Assembly: GCF_006517275.1 (NCBI RefSeq)
Contig: NZ_CP041191.1
Location: forward strand, 1,793,001-1,857,000
Source of the DNA: Labrenzia sp. PHM005
GTDB lineage: Bacteria > Pseudomonadota > Alphaproteobacteria > Rhizobiales > Stappiaceae
Direction of reading: 5' to 3'
DNA length: 64,000 nucleotides
Position 1 is the stretch's first letter. Every line of letters begins with the position of its first letter. Under the pieces are notes generated by a model that saw nothing but the letters and a program-made list of their open reading frames with translations, did no database searches and had not been told where the DNA came from. Shown here piece after piece: positions 55,299 to 63,923 of this stretch. The position numbers and the translations under genes were made by a program.

Positions 55299-55363
55299 CC
55301 GGTCAAGATTTCTGCGACCATTTTAAGCCACTCCGAAAACACCGTTCAGGTACAAGTCAGCCA

Positions 55364-56767
55364 TCAAAGTGTCCAAACATCGATGGATGTTTTCCGGCCC
55401 CTCAGTTTTATTGCTTCTTTGGCTGAAAACTCCGTGGCGGGTTCTTCGGTGTTGTCATTCATATACCCGGCGCGTTTCATCAATTCTTCGCTGACCACGC
55501 ATTTGCAGCCCAATTCGCGCGTTGACGCTTCCAAACGGCTTGCGACGTTGACCGTGTCACCGACCACTGCGAACTCCAGCCGCCTGGAGGGGCCGATATC
55601 ACCCAGGATTACAGGTCCGAAATGAACACCAATGGATATTTGGACCGGGGCCAGCCCTTTTGCTGCTTGTTCGATGTTGAAAGCTTCTGTTTCTTCCAGT
55701 AGCTGCCTGGCGGCTTTCAGTGCATTGGCCGCATCACCTGGTTTGGTTTCCGGTGTGCCAAAGGTCGCCATCACGCCATCCCCGAGGTATTTGTCCAGCG
55801 TGCCGCCGTTTTGAAAAATGACCCGTTCGACCAAAGCGTGATAGTTGCGCAACAAATCCATGACCTGTTTCGGAGAATGCTGTTCGGCAAATTCTGTGAA
55901 GCCAACGATGTCTGAGAACAGCACGGCCACATCTTGAGTGCGCACCGCGCCAATGTCGCGTTCGGTGGATGCCAGAACATCAACCAGGCTGGACGGGAAG
56001 TAGCGCGAAAGATTTGCGCGCTCTGCCGCAATATCTGCCTGACGTCTCAAAAGCTGATTTGACCGCCATCCTTTAAGAGCCAGAATCGCGGCGACCATCA
56101 GAAAGATGATGATTTCCTGGGCCCGGACACCTGGCTGAACACTGTTGGGATCCAGCTCTCCAGCAGTGATCGGATAGCCTTCGAGTGCGGTTGCGGTGGC
56201 GGTGCTGAGCTCCGGGACCGTGTGGCCAAGCCAGGAAACGCCAAGCACTCCGATCAGCCAAAGCACGGCCACCCAGACGCCAATTGCCCAAACTGTCCGC
56301 CACGAATAGGCAAGCGTTCCAACAGCAAGGATGATGAAAAAATAAATGAAATTGTCGAACCGGTAGACAATGGCCCCTGGCAGGTCTTCGCTAATAAACG
56401 GATTTGTCGTTGAGAAAAGCGCCGTCAGAAGTACGAGATCCAAAAAAATCAGCAAAAGTTCTGACTTTGAGTATCCGACGCGCGCCATGCGCAGCTGGAG
56501 CCAGCCGAGTGCGATGAAAAGCAGAACCCAAGCTTGGTAATAAAGGGCGCTCCAGGTTGGATTGAGAAACGGTATCAGAAGGACAACCAACCCTAACGCG
56601 ATTGTTCTGGCAATCACCGCCAGCCGGTGCCCTTCCATTTTTTCCTTCTCAAGGGCTTGTGACAGGAACTGGTTCGCTTCCGCTTGTTGGTCTTCCTCTT
56701 CCCGCAATCGACGGAGTTTAGCGAAAAACCTGAAGGGTGAAGGTGTTTTGAGAGCTGGCATACTCAA
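55364..56767 (-). CDS. Membrane class III adenylate cyclase
   Basis: 467 residues. A cytoplasmic N-terminal coiled-coil-like stretch (20-50) is followed by about six membrane helices (55-240). The CYCc catalytic domain follows (about 275-455). Both metal Asp residues are in place (LFSDIVGFT and LGDGVMATFG). LDKYLGDG supplies the base-recognition Lys, and GDTVNVASRLE supplies the second specificity residue, the transition-state Asn and Arg. It should make cAMP from ATP. No operon partner; a LysR gene converges on it. Confidence 0.9.
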   Translation of the reverse strand: MSMPALKTPSPFRFFAKLRRLREEEDQQAEANQFLSQALEKEKMEGHRLAVIARTIALGLVVLLIPFLNPTWSALYYQAWVLLFIALGWLQLRMARVGYSKSELLLIFLDLVLLTALFSTTNPFISEDLPGAIVYRFDNFIYFFIILAVGTLAYSWRTVWAIGVWVAVLWLIGVLGVSWLGHTVPELSTATATALEGYPITAGELDPNSVQPGVRAQEIIIFLMVAAILALKGWRSNQLLRRQADIAAERANLSRYFPSSLVDVLASTERDIGAVRTQDVAVLFSDIVGFTEFAEQHSPKQVMDLLRNYHALVERVIFQNGGTLDKYLGDGVMATFGTPETKPGDAANALKAARQLLEETEAFNIEQAAKGLAPVQISIGVHFGPVILGDIGPSRRLEFAVVGDTVNVASRLEASTRELGCKCVVSEELMKRAGYMNDNTEEPATEFSAKEAIKLRGRKTSIDVWTL

Positions 56768-57044
56768 TCCATGACGCTGCGGTCTATGTCGCGACTATCA
56801 TTCAATTTGGGTCGATATGAAACCGGTTCAATCGGGCTTTTGAGCAAATTTACGAATGAGCCTTTTGTGCTGAGGTAATGGAGATTTTCTGAGGACGCGA
56901 GATTTTCCATAGAACGTTCCTTGACATGAATACTGATTCAGGTTTCATATACGGCAGTTGCGGGGAGGCGCTGGCAGCGGATGTCGGCTGCGTGAGGATG
57001 CGTCGATCGGAAGAGAGACCCTGCACCAACGGGAGGAACTTTTT

Positions 57045-58244
57045 ATGACGATCCGCGTTTCACGCTGGGCCGTGCCGCTTGCGGCTGGGCTCGGGCTTCT
57101 GACTGCAACGTCCTTTGCTGCAATGGCCGAGGACATCAAGATTGCGCATGTCTATGGCAAGACGGGCCCGTTTGAGGCCTATGCCAAGCAGTCGCACACC
57201 GGCCTGATGATGGGTCTGGAATATGCCACCGACGGCACAATGGAGATTGACGGCCGCAAGATCGTCGTCATCGAAAAAGACACTCAGCTGAAGCCGGATA
57301 TCGGCAAGGCTGCTCTTGCAGAAGCTTATGGCGATGACGAAGTTGATGTCGCTGTTGGGCCGGTGTCTTCCGGAGTGGCGCTCGCGATGCTTCCGGTCGC
57401 AGAAGAATACGAAAAGCTGCTGATTGTTGAGCCCGCCGTGGCCGACAGCATCACCGGTGAGAACTGGAACCGATATGTGTTCCGGACATCCCGGAACTCC
57501 TCGCAGGATGCGATCGCCAACGCAGTTGCGCTTGGCAAGGAAGGTGTATCCATCGCAACGCTTGCCCAGGACTATGCCTTTGGCCGTGACGGTGTCGCAG
57601 CGTTTAAAGAGGCTTTGGCCGGCACCGGCGCCAAGCTGGTGTTTGAAGAATATGCTCCGACCGACACGAAAGACTTCACTGCAAACGCGCAGCGGGTGTT
57701 TGATGCGCTGAAAGATGAGCCAGGCCGCAAGTTCCTGTTTGTCATTTGGGCCGGTGGCGGCAACCCGATCTCCAAGATCAAAGCCATGGAGCCGGAGCGG
57801 TTCGGTGTTGAGATCGCCACGGGCGGCAACATTCTGGCGGCGATGAAGGCCTACAAAGAACTTCCGGGCATGGAAGGCGCCACCTACTACTACCATGAGA
57901 TCCCGCAGAATCCGGTCAACGACTGGCTCGTTTCTGAACACCAGAAGCGCTTCAACTCCCCGCCGGACTTCTTCACCGCTGGTGGCATGACAGCAGGTCT
58001 GGCCGTGGTGGAAGCCATCAAAAAGGCGGGCTCAACGGACACCGAAGAGCTGATCGCCACCATGGAAGGCATGGAATTTGAAACGCCGAAAGGCACTATG
58101 AAGTTCCGTGCTGACGACCATCAGGCTCTGCAGTCCATGTATCACTTCAAGATCAAGGTTGATCCGGATGTTGAGTGGGGCATTCCGGAGCTGGTCCGCG
58201 AGCTGAAGATTGAGGACATGAACATCCCGGTCCGCAACAAGTAA
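57045..58244 (+). CDS. Branched-chain amino-acid-type ABC binding protein
   Basis: 399 residues from the ATG after GGGAGGAAC; the longer frame lacks a start signal. A signal peptide (about 1-27, ending AAMAED) precedes a type I periplasmic-binding fold of the Leu/Ile/Val or urea group: IKIAHVYGKTGPFEAYAKQ, VDVAVGPVSSG, RNSSQDAIANAVALGKEG, TAGGMTAGLAVVEAIKKAG. The substrate is not certain, since related proteins also carry amides, aromatic acids or short carboxylates. First gene of a five-gene liv-type operon. Confidence 0.88.
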   Translation: MTIRVSRWAVPLAAGLGLLTATSFAAMAEDIKIAHVYGKTGPFEAYAKQSHTGLMMGLEYATDGTMEIDGRKIVVIEKDTQLKPDIGKAALAEAYGDDEVDVAVGPVSSGVALAMLPVAEEYEKLLIVEPAVADSITGENWNRYVFRTSRNSSQDAIANAVALGKEGVSIATLAQDYAFGRDGVAAFKEALAGTGAKLVFEEYAPTDTKDFTANAQRVFDALKDEPGRKFLFVIWAGGGNPISKIKAMEPERFGVEIATGGNILAAMKAYKELPGMEGATYYYHEIPQNPVNDWLVSEHQKRFNSPPDFFTAGGMTAGLAVVEAIKKAGSTDTEELIATMEGMEFETPKGTMKFRADDHQALQSMYHFKIKVDPDVEWGIPELVRELKIEDMNIPVRNK

Positions 58245-58273
58245 GCTGCCTCAACAAAGCTTAAGCAAAGTTG

Positions 58274-58320
58274 CCTCTCCCATTGGGAGGGGCTGGAGCG
58301 AAGCTCCGGGTGAGGAGATG
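58274..58320. repeat. REP-like dispersed stem-loop element
   Basis: CCTCTCCC/GGGAGGGG and GGAGC-GAA-GCTCC hairpins stand in tandem, followed by GGGTGAGGAG. The composition and layout match dispersed repeats common in alphaproteobacterial intergenic DNA. It lies between the binding-protein gene and livG, inside the operon. Confidence 0.65.
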
Positions 58321-58382
58321 TATCTTATCCTGTGTGATAGGCACGATCTTCTCAACCCGCCTCTCTCTAGTTTGGGGGGAGG

Positions 58383-59210
58383 TTGGCCGCTGAACAAAAA
58401 ATCCGAAAACCTATTCCCGAAAAAAACGGATCAGTTCCCGTGACCAAAGAACATCCAATTCTGGAAACGAAAGAGCTCACCATCCGTTTTGGCGGGCATG
58501 TTGCGGTCGATCATGTGTCCTGCGCTTTTGAGCGCGGCACGCTGACCGCCATTGTCGGGCCCAATGGTGCCGGCAAGACCACCTATTTTAACTTGATGTC
58601 CGGACAGCTGCCCGCGACCAGCGGAACGGTGCTTTTGAACGGTGAAAACATCACCCGCATGTCGGTGCCGGAGCGGACTGACAAGGGCATTGGCCGCGCA
58701 TTCCAGCTGACCAACCTGTTTCCGACCCTGACTGTGCGCGAAAATGTTCGTCTGGTGGCTCAGGCCAAGGCCCGCAAGGGGTTCGACATGCTGTCGATCG
58801 CTGAAAGCCATATTGAGCTGCTTGAGCGTGCTGATCATGTTTTGAACGAAGTCCGCTTGATCGATCAGGCTGATCAGGTGGTCTCCGCATTGCCGCATGG
58901 CGATCAGCGCAAACTGGAAGTCGCTATGCTGATCGCGCTGGGGCCTCAGGTGTTGATGTTCGACGAACCAACGGCTGGCATGAGCGTCGATGAAGTGCCA
59001 GTGATCCTGGAACTGATCCAGAAGCTGAAAGCCGACATGGACCGCACGATCTTGCTCGTGGAACACAAGATGGATGTCATCCGTTCGCTGGCCGATCGGA
59101 TCATTGTTCTGCACAACGGCGCATTGGTGGCAGACGGAGATCCAGCCGAAGTGATCGCCTTGCCAGTTGTTCAGGAAGCTTATCTCGGCAAGACACCGGA
59201 GGCCGCGTAA
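58383..59210 (+). CDS. livG: Branched-chain amino-acid-type ABC ATPase 1
   Basis: 275 residues if the TTG is used; a GTG at 58440 would give 256 residues (VTKEHPILETKELTIRFGG), and I cannot decide because the GGGGAGG lies directly against the TTG. Walker A GPNGAGKTT, the LivG-type FQLTNLFPTLTVRENV, a degenerate signature SALPHGDQRKLEVAML, Walker B VLMFDEPTAGM and VEHKMDVIRSLADRI are all present. It energises the importer. Its stop overlaps the livF start (TAATG). Confidence 0.88.
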   Translation: MAAEQKIRKPIPEKNGSVPVTKEHPILETKELTIRFGGHVAVDHVSCAFERGTLTAIVGPNGAGKTTYFNLMSGQLPATSGTVLLNGENITRMSVPERTDKGIGRAFQLTNLFPTLTVRENVRLVAQAKARKGFDMLSIAESHIELLERADHVLNEVRLIDQADQVVSALPHGDQRKLEVAMLIALGPQVLMFDEPTAGMSVDEVPVILELIQKLKADMDRTILLVEHKMDVIRSLADRIIVLHNGALVADGDPAEVIALPVVQEAYLGKTPEAA

Positions 59211-59935
59211 TGACCAACACGCTTTTGTCTCTTGCCGGTGTTCACACCCACATCGGCCCCTACCACATTCTTCAAGGTGTGGATTTGAAGGTGCCTGAGG
59301 GCGGTGTCACGGTGCTGCTCGGCCGCAATGGTGCGGGCAAAACAACGACCTTGCGCACCATCATGGGCCTTTGGACCGCGAGCCAGGGCGAAATCCATTT
59401 CGCCGACCACGATATCACCAAACTCGACACCCCCTCCGTTTCCAGGCGCGGCATTGCCTTCGTGCCGGAAGACATGGGGATCTTCACCGATCTGACGGTG
59501 GAGGAAAACATGATCCTGGCCGCCGCCAGCGGTGCGCTGGACGAAAAGCGCCTCTCCTGGATCAAGGAGTTGTTTCCACCAATTGGCAGCTTCTGGAATT
59601 CGTCGGCCGGAACGCTCTCCGGCGGCCAGAAGCAGATGCTGTCGGTTGCCCGGGCCATCATCGAACCGCGCCGCCTGATCCTGATCGATGAGCCGACCAA
59701 GGGCCTCGCTCCGGCGATCATCAACGCGATGACCGATGCGCTCCGGGAGTTGAAAGAAACCGACACCACGATCTTGCTGGTGGAACAGAATTTTTCCATG
59801 GCCTCCAGCATCGGCGACACGGTCGCCGTAATGGATGACGGCCGGATTATCCATTCCGGCGACATGGCGGAGCTGGCTGCCAATGCCGCCTTGCAGGAGA
59901 AGCTGATGGGACTGAGTCTGGAGGCGCATCAATGA
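59210..59935 (+). CDS. livF: Branched-chain amino-acid-type ABC ATPase 2
   Basis: 241 residues, the normal LivF size. It has Walker A GRNGAGKTTTLRTIMG, FVPEDMGIFTDLTVEENM, signature LSGGQKQML, Walker B LILIDEPTKGLAP and the switch VEQNFSMASSIGD. It overlaps livG (one base) and livH (ATGA), so all three are translationally coupled. Confidence 0.92.
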   Translation: MTNTLLSLAGVHTHIGPYHILQGVDLKVPEGGVTVLLGRNGAGKTTTLRTIMGLWTASQGEIHFADHDITKLDTPSVSRRGIAFVPEDMGIFTDLTVEENMILAAASGALDEKRLSWIKELFPPIGSFWNSSAGTLSGGQKQMLSVARAIIEPRRLILIDEPTKGLAPAIINAMTDALRELKETDTTILLVEQNFSMASSIGDTVAVMDDGRIIHSGDMAELAANAALQEKLMGLSLEAHQ

Positions 59936-60960
59936 GTGACACAACGATCAAGCCGCGCATCGAAAAGGTGCCGCTCAGCGAACAACTCACACAGAAACTT
60001 CCGGTCTTCCTGGTTCCGATTCTCGCACTTGCCGGGTTGATCGCGATTGGCAATCCAGCCTCATGGCTCACATTGACCGTGGCCGGTCTGGCGATGGGCA
60101 TGATGATCTTTATCATGGCCTCTGGTCTGACCGTCGTCTTTGGGTTGATGGACGTCATCAACTTCGGCCACGGGGCCTTTGTGGCCGTCGGAGCCTTTGT
60201 TGGCTTTTCAGTTCTGGCATGGCTTGCCGGCTGGACGGCGTCGCCAAGCGTGATGCTGAACCTGACCGCTGTTCTGATCGCCATTCTGGCCGCGATGCTC
60301 GTCACGGGCCTTCTCGGATATGCCTTTGAACGTGTCATCGTCATGCCGGTTTATGGCGAACACCTGAAACAGATCCTGGTGACCATGGGCGGCCTGATTG
60401 TGGCCCAGCAGATGATCCACGTGGTCTGGGGCCCCGACGAACTCCACATTTCCCGCCCTGAAGCGCTGCAGGGGGCGATTGTTCTGGGCGAAGCGGCCAT
60501 TGAGAAATACCGGCTTGTGGCCGTCGGCATCGGCCTCGCGCTGTTTGTTGGCATGCGCCACATCCTGAAGAACACCAAGATTGGTCTTCTGGTTCGCGCC
60601 GGTGTCGAAAACGGAGAAATGGTCGAAGCTCTTGGCTACAAGATTCGCCGCCTGTTTCTGATTGTCTTCATGACAGGCTCGGCGCTTGCGGGTCTCGGTG
60701 GAGTGATGTGGGGGCTTTATCAGGAGACAATCACCGCGCATATGGGCTCCGAAATCATGGTGCTGGTGTTCATCGTCGTCATCATCGGTGGCCTCGGATC
60801 CGTCGAGGGCTGTTTTATCGGCGCGCTGCTGGTCGGCCTGCTCGCCAATTACACCGCCTTCCTGGCGCCCAAAGTCGCATTGGTCTCCACCATCGCGCTG
60901 ATGGTGGTGGTTCTGATGTGGCGTCCGCAAGGGCTCTATCCGGTCGTCAAGGCGAAGTAG
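59932..60960 (+). CDS. livH: Branched-chain amino-acid-type ABC permease 1
   Basis: 342 residues, eight or more membrane helices. LivH-family signatures are ASGLTVVFGLMDVINFGHGAFVAVGA, YAFERVIVMPVYGEHLKQILVTMGG, RAGVENGEMVEALGY and IIGGLGSVEGCFIGALLVG. An N-terminal cytoplasmic tail of about 30 residues is slightly long. The start is inside the livF stop. Confidence 0.92.
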   Translation: MSDTTIKPRIEKVPLSEQLTQKLPVFLVPILALAGLIAIGNPASWLTLTVAGLAMGMMIFIMASGLTVVFGLMDVINFGHGAFVAVGAFVGFSVLAWLAGWTASPSVMLNLTAVLIAILAAMLVTGLLGYAFERVIVMPVYGEHLKQILVTMGGLIVAQQMIHVVWGPDELHISRPEALQGAIVLGEAAIEKYRLVAVGIGLALFVGMRHILKNTKIGLLVRAGVENGEMVEALGYKIRRLFLIVFMTGSALAGLGGVMWGLYQETITAHMGSEIMVLVFIVVIIGGLGSVEGCFIGALLVGLLANYTAFLAPKVALVSTIALMVVVLMWRPQGLYPVVKAK

Positions 60961-60970
60961 GGACAAGAAC

Positions 60971-62032
60971 ATGCTCACCAAACTTCTTTCTGGCGACACA
61001 CCGCGCAGCGGTCTCCTCACAGTCCTCCTGTTGATCGTTCTGGTCTCGCTCGCCTTTGCACCGTTCCTGTTTCCAGGCACCAAGTCGCTGGAAACAGCGG
61101 CCAAGATCTGTATCTTCATCGTTCTGGTTGCCAGCTACGATCTGCTGCTCGGCTATGCCGGGATCGTCTCTTTTGCTCACACTATGTTCTTCGGCATCGG
61201 CGCATACGGCACGGCGCTTGCTCTGTCCTCATCCGGCCCGAGTTATTGGTCGATGATCTGGGGGACGGCTGCGGGCGCGGGTATTGCAGCACTGTTTGCA
61301 CTTGCCATCGGGCTCTTCTCGCTGCGGGTCAAAGCCATTTTCTTTGCCATGGTAACGCTTGCGGTGGCGAGCGCATTTGCCGTTCTTGTCAGCCAGATGT
61401 CCTGGCTGACCGGCGGCGAAGATGGGCTGAACTATAAGATCCCGCGTGATCTGACACCAGCCTTCAAGCTGGTGAAGGAGAAGGTGTTTGGGGTTAGGAT
61501 CAACGGCAAGCTGCTTGCCTACTACCTGATTTTCTTTGCGTCTCTCATCCTGTTCCTGGTCATGCTGCGGGTTGTGAACTCGCCGTTCGGACGGACATTG
61601 AAGGCCGTGCGGGATAATGCTTTCCGGGCGGAAGCCATTGGTTACCGGGTGGTCTGGTACCGTACGACCGCAACGGTGTTATCCGCCGTCATGGCAGCAC
61701 TTGCCGGGTCTCTTCTGGCCATCTGGCTGCGCTACACGGGGCCGGCGACAACGCTGTCCATGGAGATCATGATCGACATCCTGTTGATGGTGGTGATCGG
61801 CGGCATGGGAACACTCTATGGCGCTGTCCTCGGAGCAACGCTATTCATCCTTGCCCAGACATATCTGCAAAACCTGATGGGCGTTGCAGAAGAAGCAACA
61901 AGTATGGTGCCGCTGGTGTCGACACTGGTCGCGCCGGAGCGTTGGCTGCTGTGGCTCGGCGTCTTGTTCATCCTGTCCGTCTATTTCTTCCCGACCGGCA
62001 TTGTCGGGCGCTTAAGGGCAGGGCGCGCGTGA
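60971..62032 (+). CDS. livM: Branched-chain amino-acid-type ABC permease 2
   Basis: 353 residues with about nine membrane helices. Family motifs are YDLLLGYAGIVSFAHTMFFGIGAYG, FSLRVKAIFFAMVTLAVASAFAV, FGRTLKAVRDNAFRAEAIGY and VVIGGMGTLYGAVLGA. GGACAAGAAC gives a modest ribosome-binding site 10 bases after livH. Its stop overlaps a hydrolase gene by four bases (GTGA). Confidence 0.92.
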   Translation: MLTKLLSGDTPRSGLLTVLLLIVLVSLAFAPFLFPGTKSLETAAKICIFIVLVASYDLLLGYAGIVSFAHTMFFGIGAYGTALALSSSGPSYWSMIWGTAAGAGIAALFALAIGLFSLRVKAIFFAMVTLAVASAFAVLVSQMSWLTGGEDGLNYKIPRDLTPAFKLVKEKVFGVRINGKLLAYYLIFFASLILFLVMLRVVNSPFGRTLKAVRDNAFRAEAIGYRVVWYRTTATVLSAVMAALAGSLLAIWLRYTGPATTLSMEIMIDILLMVVIGGMGTLYGAVLGATLFILAQTYLQNLMGVAEEATSMVPLVSTLVAPERWLLWLGVLFILSVYFFPTGIVGRLRAGRA

Positions 62033-62835
62033 CACTCAAACACTTGCATATTCGTGATGAAGGCGACGGCCGCCCATTGGTCTTCCTTCATGGCTGGACG
62101 TGTCCCGGCGTGTTTTTTGATCCGCAAGTGTCGGCCTTGAAAGGTCACGCCCGCTGCATTGTTCCAGACCTTCCAGGACATGGCAGATCGGAGGATTGCC
62201 GGCCGCTCACGATTGAGGCATCTGCTGATGCCGTCTATGCCTATTTGGAAGAGAAGGACCTGACGGACGTCGTTTTGTGTGGCTGGTCCATGGGCGCGCT
62301 GGTTGCTTATTCGATGATCGAACGGCACGGCGCGGACAGGATTTCCTCCGTGATTGCCGTTGATATGTCACCGAAGGTCCTGAACGACCCAGGCTGGTCA
62401 AACGGCACTTTGAGCGGTTTGACGGCAGGCGAAAACGATCATTTCATAACCACAATTGCAAAGGATTGGCACCGCCTGCCGGGCCGGATCGCCCGGCGTC
62501 TCTTTGCACGCGGGCAGGAGCCAGAGCTGGAAAGCTTTACGATGGCCAAAGGCGAAATCGCGTCTGCTAATCCGGTTCTTTTGACCGATATGTGGATGTC
62601 GCTAACGGCGCTCGACTTTCGCAAGCTAATCCTGAGATTCCCTGTCCCCTTGCATCTTGCAGCCGGTGGCAAGAGCCAGCTTTATGGCCCGGGTGTGCAT
62701 GCGTGGTATCAAGAGAATGTGTCGGATTTCCACCTGACGATTTTTGAAAACTCCGGCCATGCGCCGCATCTGGAAGAGCCGGAAAAGTTCAATGGGCTTT
62801 TGCGGCAAGTGATCGGCGCTGAAACTGTTGCGTAA
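62029..62835 (+). CDS. Alpha/beta hydrolase coupled to the liv operon
   Basis: 268 residues from the GTG that overlaps the livM stop; GGGCAGGG lies upstream. It is a cytoplasmic alpha/beta hydrolase with FLHGWTCPG (oxyanion), the nucleophile elbow GWSMGALVAYSM (Ser about 89), and a C-terminal SGHAPHLEEP with the catalytic His. The acid is likely in the region of residue 215-230. Tight coupling to a transporter suggests it processes the imported substrate, for example an ester, amide or lactone (inference). Confidence 0.88.
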   Translation: MTLKHLHIRDEGDGRPLVFLHGWTCPGVFFDPQVSALKGHARCIVPDLPGHGRSEDCRPLTIEASADAVYAYLEEKDLTDVVLCGWSMGALVAYSMIERHGADRISSVIAVDMSPKVLNDPGWSNGTLSGLTAGENDHFITTIAKDWHRLPGRIARRLFARGQEPELESFTMAKGEIASANPVLLTDMWMSLTALDFRKLILRFPVPLHLAAGGKSQLYGPGVHAWYQENVSDFHLTIFENSGHAPHLEEPEKFNGLLRQVIGAETVA

Positions 62836-63162
62836 GCTGTTTACATAAACTCTAGATTTCAAATTTTACTTCAACAGCTTGACAGCAAGTCCAGTGGTCA
62901 TCTCCGACTCGATCGGGGATCCAATTCACTTTTCTGCAACGGCCAGAGCTTGGTGCGTTTGGAGGGAGTGGGAAGCCTTAAGTCCAATGTCGATCCGTTG
63001 TGCGGAAAGCGGCATTGGATCCCGCATCAGGTGCGGGATGACATCTGAGGATGGTGTGCGGCTGCATTCTTTGCTGTCCCGGCCATCGAGCCGGGACCTG
63101 TTGCCGCGAAGACGGGTCTCGGATCAAGTCCGGGACAGCTCTGGCAATAAATGGGCTGGACC
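62836..63162. other. 327-bp intergenic region with repeat hairpins
   Basis: The interval lies between convergent genes. Its 3' half holds the three-hairpin repeat described separately (63019-63136). The 5' half (62836-63000) shows a related GATCGGGGATCC fragment near 62912 but no gene or T-tract terminator. Confidence 0.6.
63019..63136. repeat. Cluster of three REP-like hairpins
   Basis: ATCCCGCA/TGCGGGAT (63019-63039), GTCCCGGC/GCCGGGAC (63076-63097) and GTCTCGGA/TCCGGGAC (63116-63136, one wobble) are successive stem-loops. Two of the loops contain the TCAAG/TCAGG core, as in the alphaproteobacterial GGATCAAGTCCGGG dispersed repeat. They sit between convergent genes and could end transcription from both sides. 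Confidence 0.7.
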
Positions 63163-63531
63163 TTAACCTTTCCCGACATCCTCAACATAGACCAGTGCAC
63201 GTCCCTGGCAGATGCGGGTGCCGTCGGGTGTCTCGCAAATGGTTTCCAGATCGACCAGATGTTTTTCCGGGCGCAGGCGGGTAATGGTGACGGAAGCGGT
63301 CAGTTCTTCGCCGACGGGGGCAGGCTGCAAAAACTCCAGGCTTTGTTTCAGATAGTTCGTGCCGCGTCCCGGCAGTTTTACGCCCAGAAGATAAGAAAAC
63401 AGACCGCCAATAAGCGGACCGGGCACGGCGTCGGGTGTGCTGGCATCTGGACCGGCAAGTGCCGCGAAATCCTGCATGTCACTCTGCGTGTAGGAGCGTT
63501 TGATCTCGTCGCGTTGTCCAACTTCAAACAT
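63163..63531 (-). CDS. MaoC-like dehydratase-fold protein, small
   Basis: 122 residues. A hot-dog-fold protein of the MaoC group (IKRSYTQSDMQDFAALAG, PGPLIGGLFSYLLGVKLPGRG, YLKQSLEFLQPAPVGEEL). The canonical hydratase dyad D-x-x-x-x-H after the FAALAG helix is degenerate (GPDASTPD, no His). It overlaps the complete MaoC gene by one base (TGATG), so the two likely form a hetero-oligomer or a split hydratase. The first part of the protein acts as the non-catalytic half in such pairs (inference). Confidence 0.82.
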   Translation of the reverse strand: MFEVGQRDEIKRSYTQSDMQDFAALAGPDASTPDAVPGPLIGGLFSYLLGVKLPGRGTNYLKQSLEFLQPAPVGEELTASVTITRLRPEKHLVDLETICETPDGTRICQGRALVYVEDVGKG

Positions 63532-63920
63532 CAGGCAGCTCCTTTGAGTGTGCAGCTTCCAGACAAAGTGACTGTGCCGTCCTTTGTCCGGGCGACTTCG
63601 ATCAGGATTTCACCCAGTTGATCCGAGTTCTCTGTGAAGGTCAGGGTCAGTTCCTCATCGGCATAGGACGGGTTCGGAAACATCAGGTTTTGCACCGCGT
63701 GGTCCTGATCCGGATAAAGGTCCTGCAAGTGACCGAACACCCGGGTGTAGAGCAGCATGCCGTGGGAGACTGTCCGGCCGAAGCGCGTGCGCGCGGAAAA
63801 TTCCGGATCGACATGGATCGGATTGTCGTCACCCGACAATTTGGCAAAGGCATCGAAGTCGGCCTGCGTCGGTGTCCAGGTGAATGTTTGTGTCGTTGGC
63901 GCGTCTGCGGTCAGGCTCAT
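63531..63920 (-). CDS. MaoC-family (R)-specific enoyl hydratase-like protein
   Basis: 129 residues with the hydratase-2 motif FAKLSGDDNPIHVDPEFSA containing the catalytic Asp and His, then FGRTVSHGMLLYTRVFG. It probably hydrates an enoyl-CoA. It is transcribed after an acyl-CoA synthetase and before the degenerate MaoC partner, which fits a fatty or branched acyl-CoA pathway. Confidence 0.88.
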   Translation of the reverse strand: MSLTADAPTTQTFTWTPTQADFDAFAKLSGDDNPIHVDPEFSARTRFGRTVSHGMLLYTRVFGHLQDLYPDQDHAVQNLMFPNPSYADEELTLTFTENSDQLGEILIEVARTKDGTVTLSGSCTLKGAA

Positions 63921-63923
63921 GGG

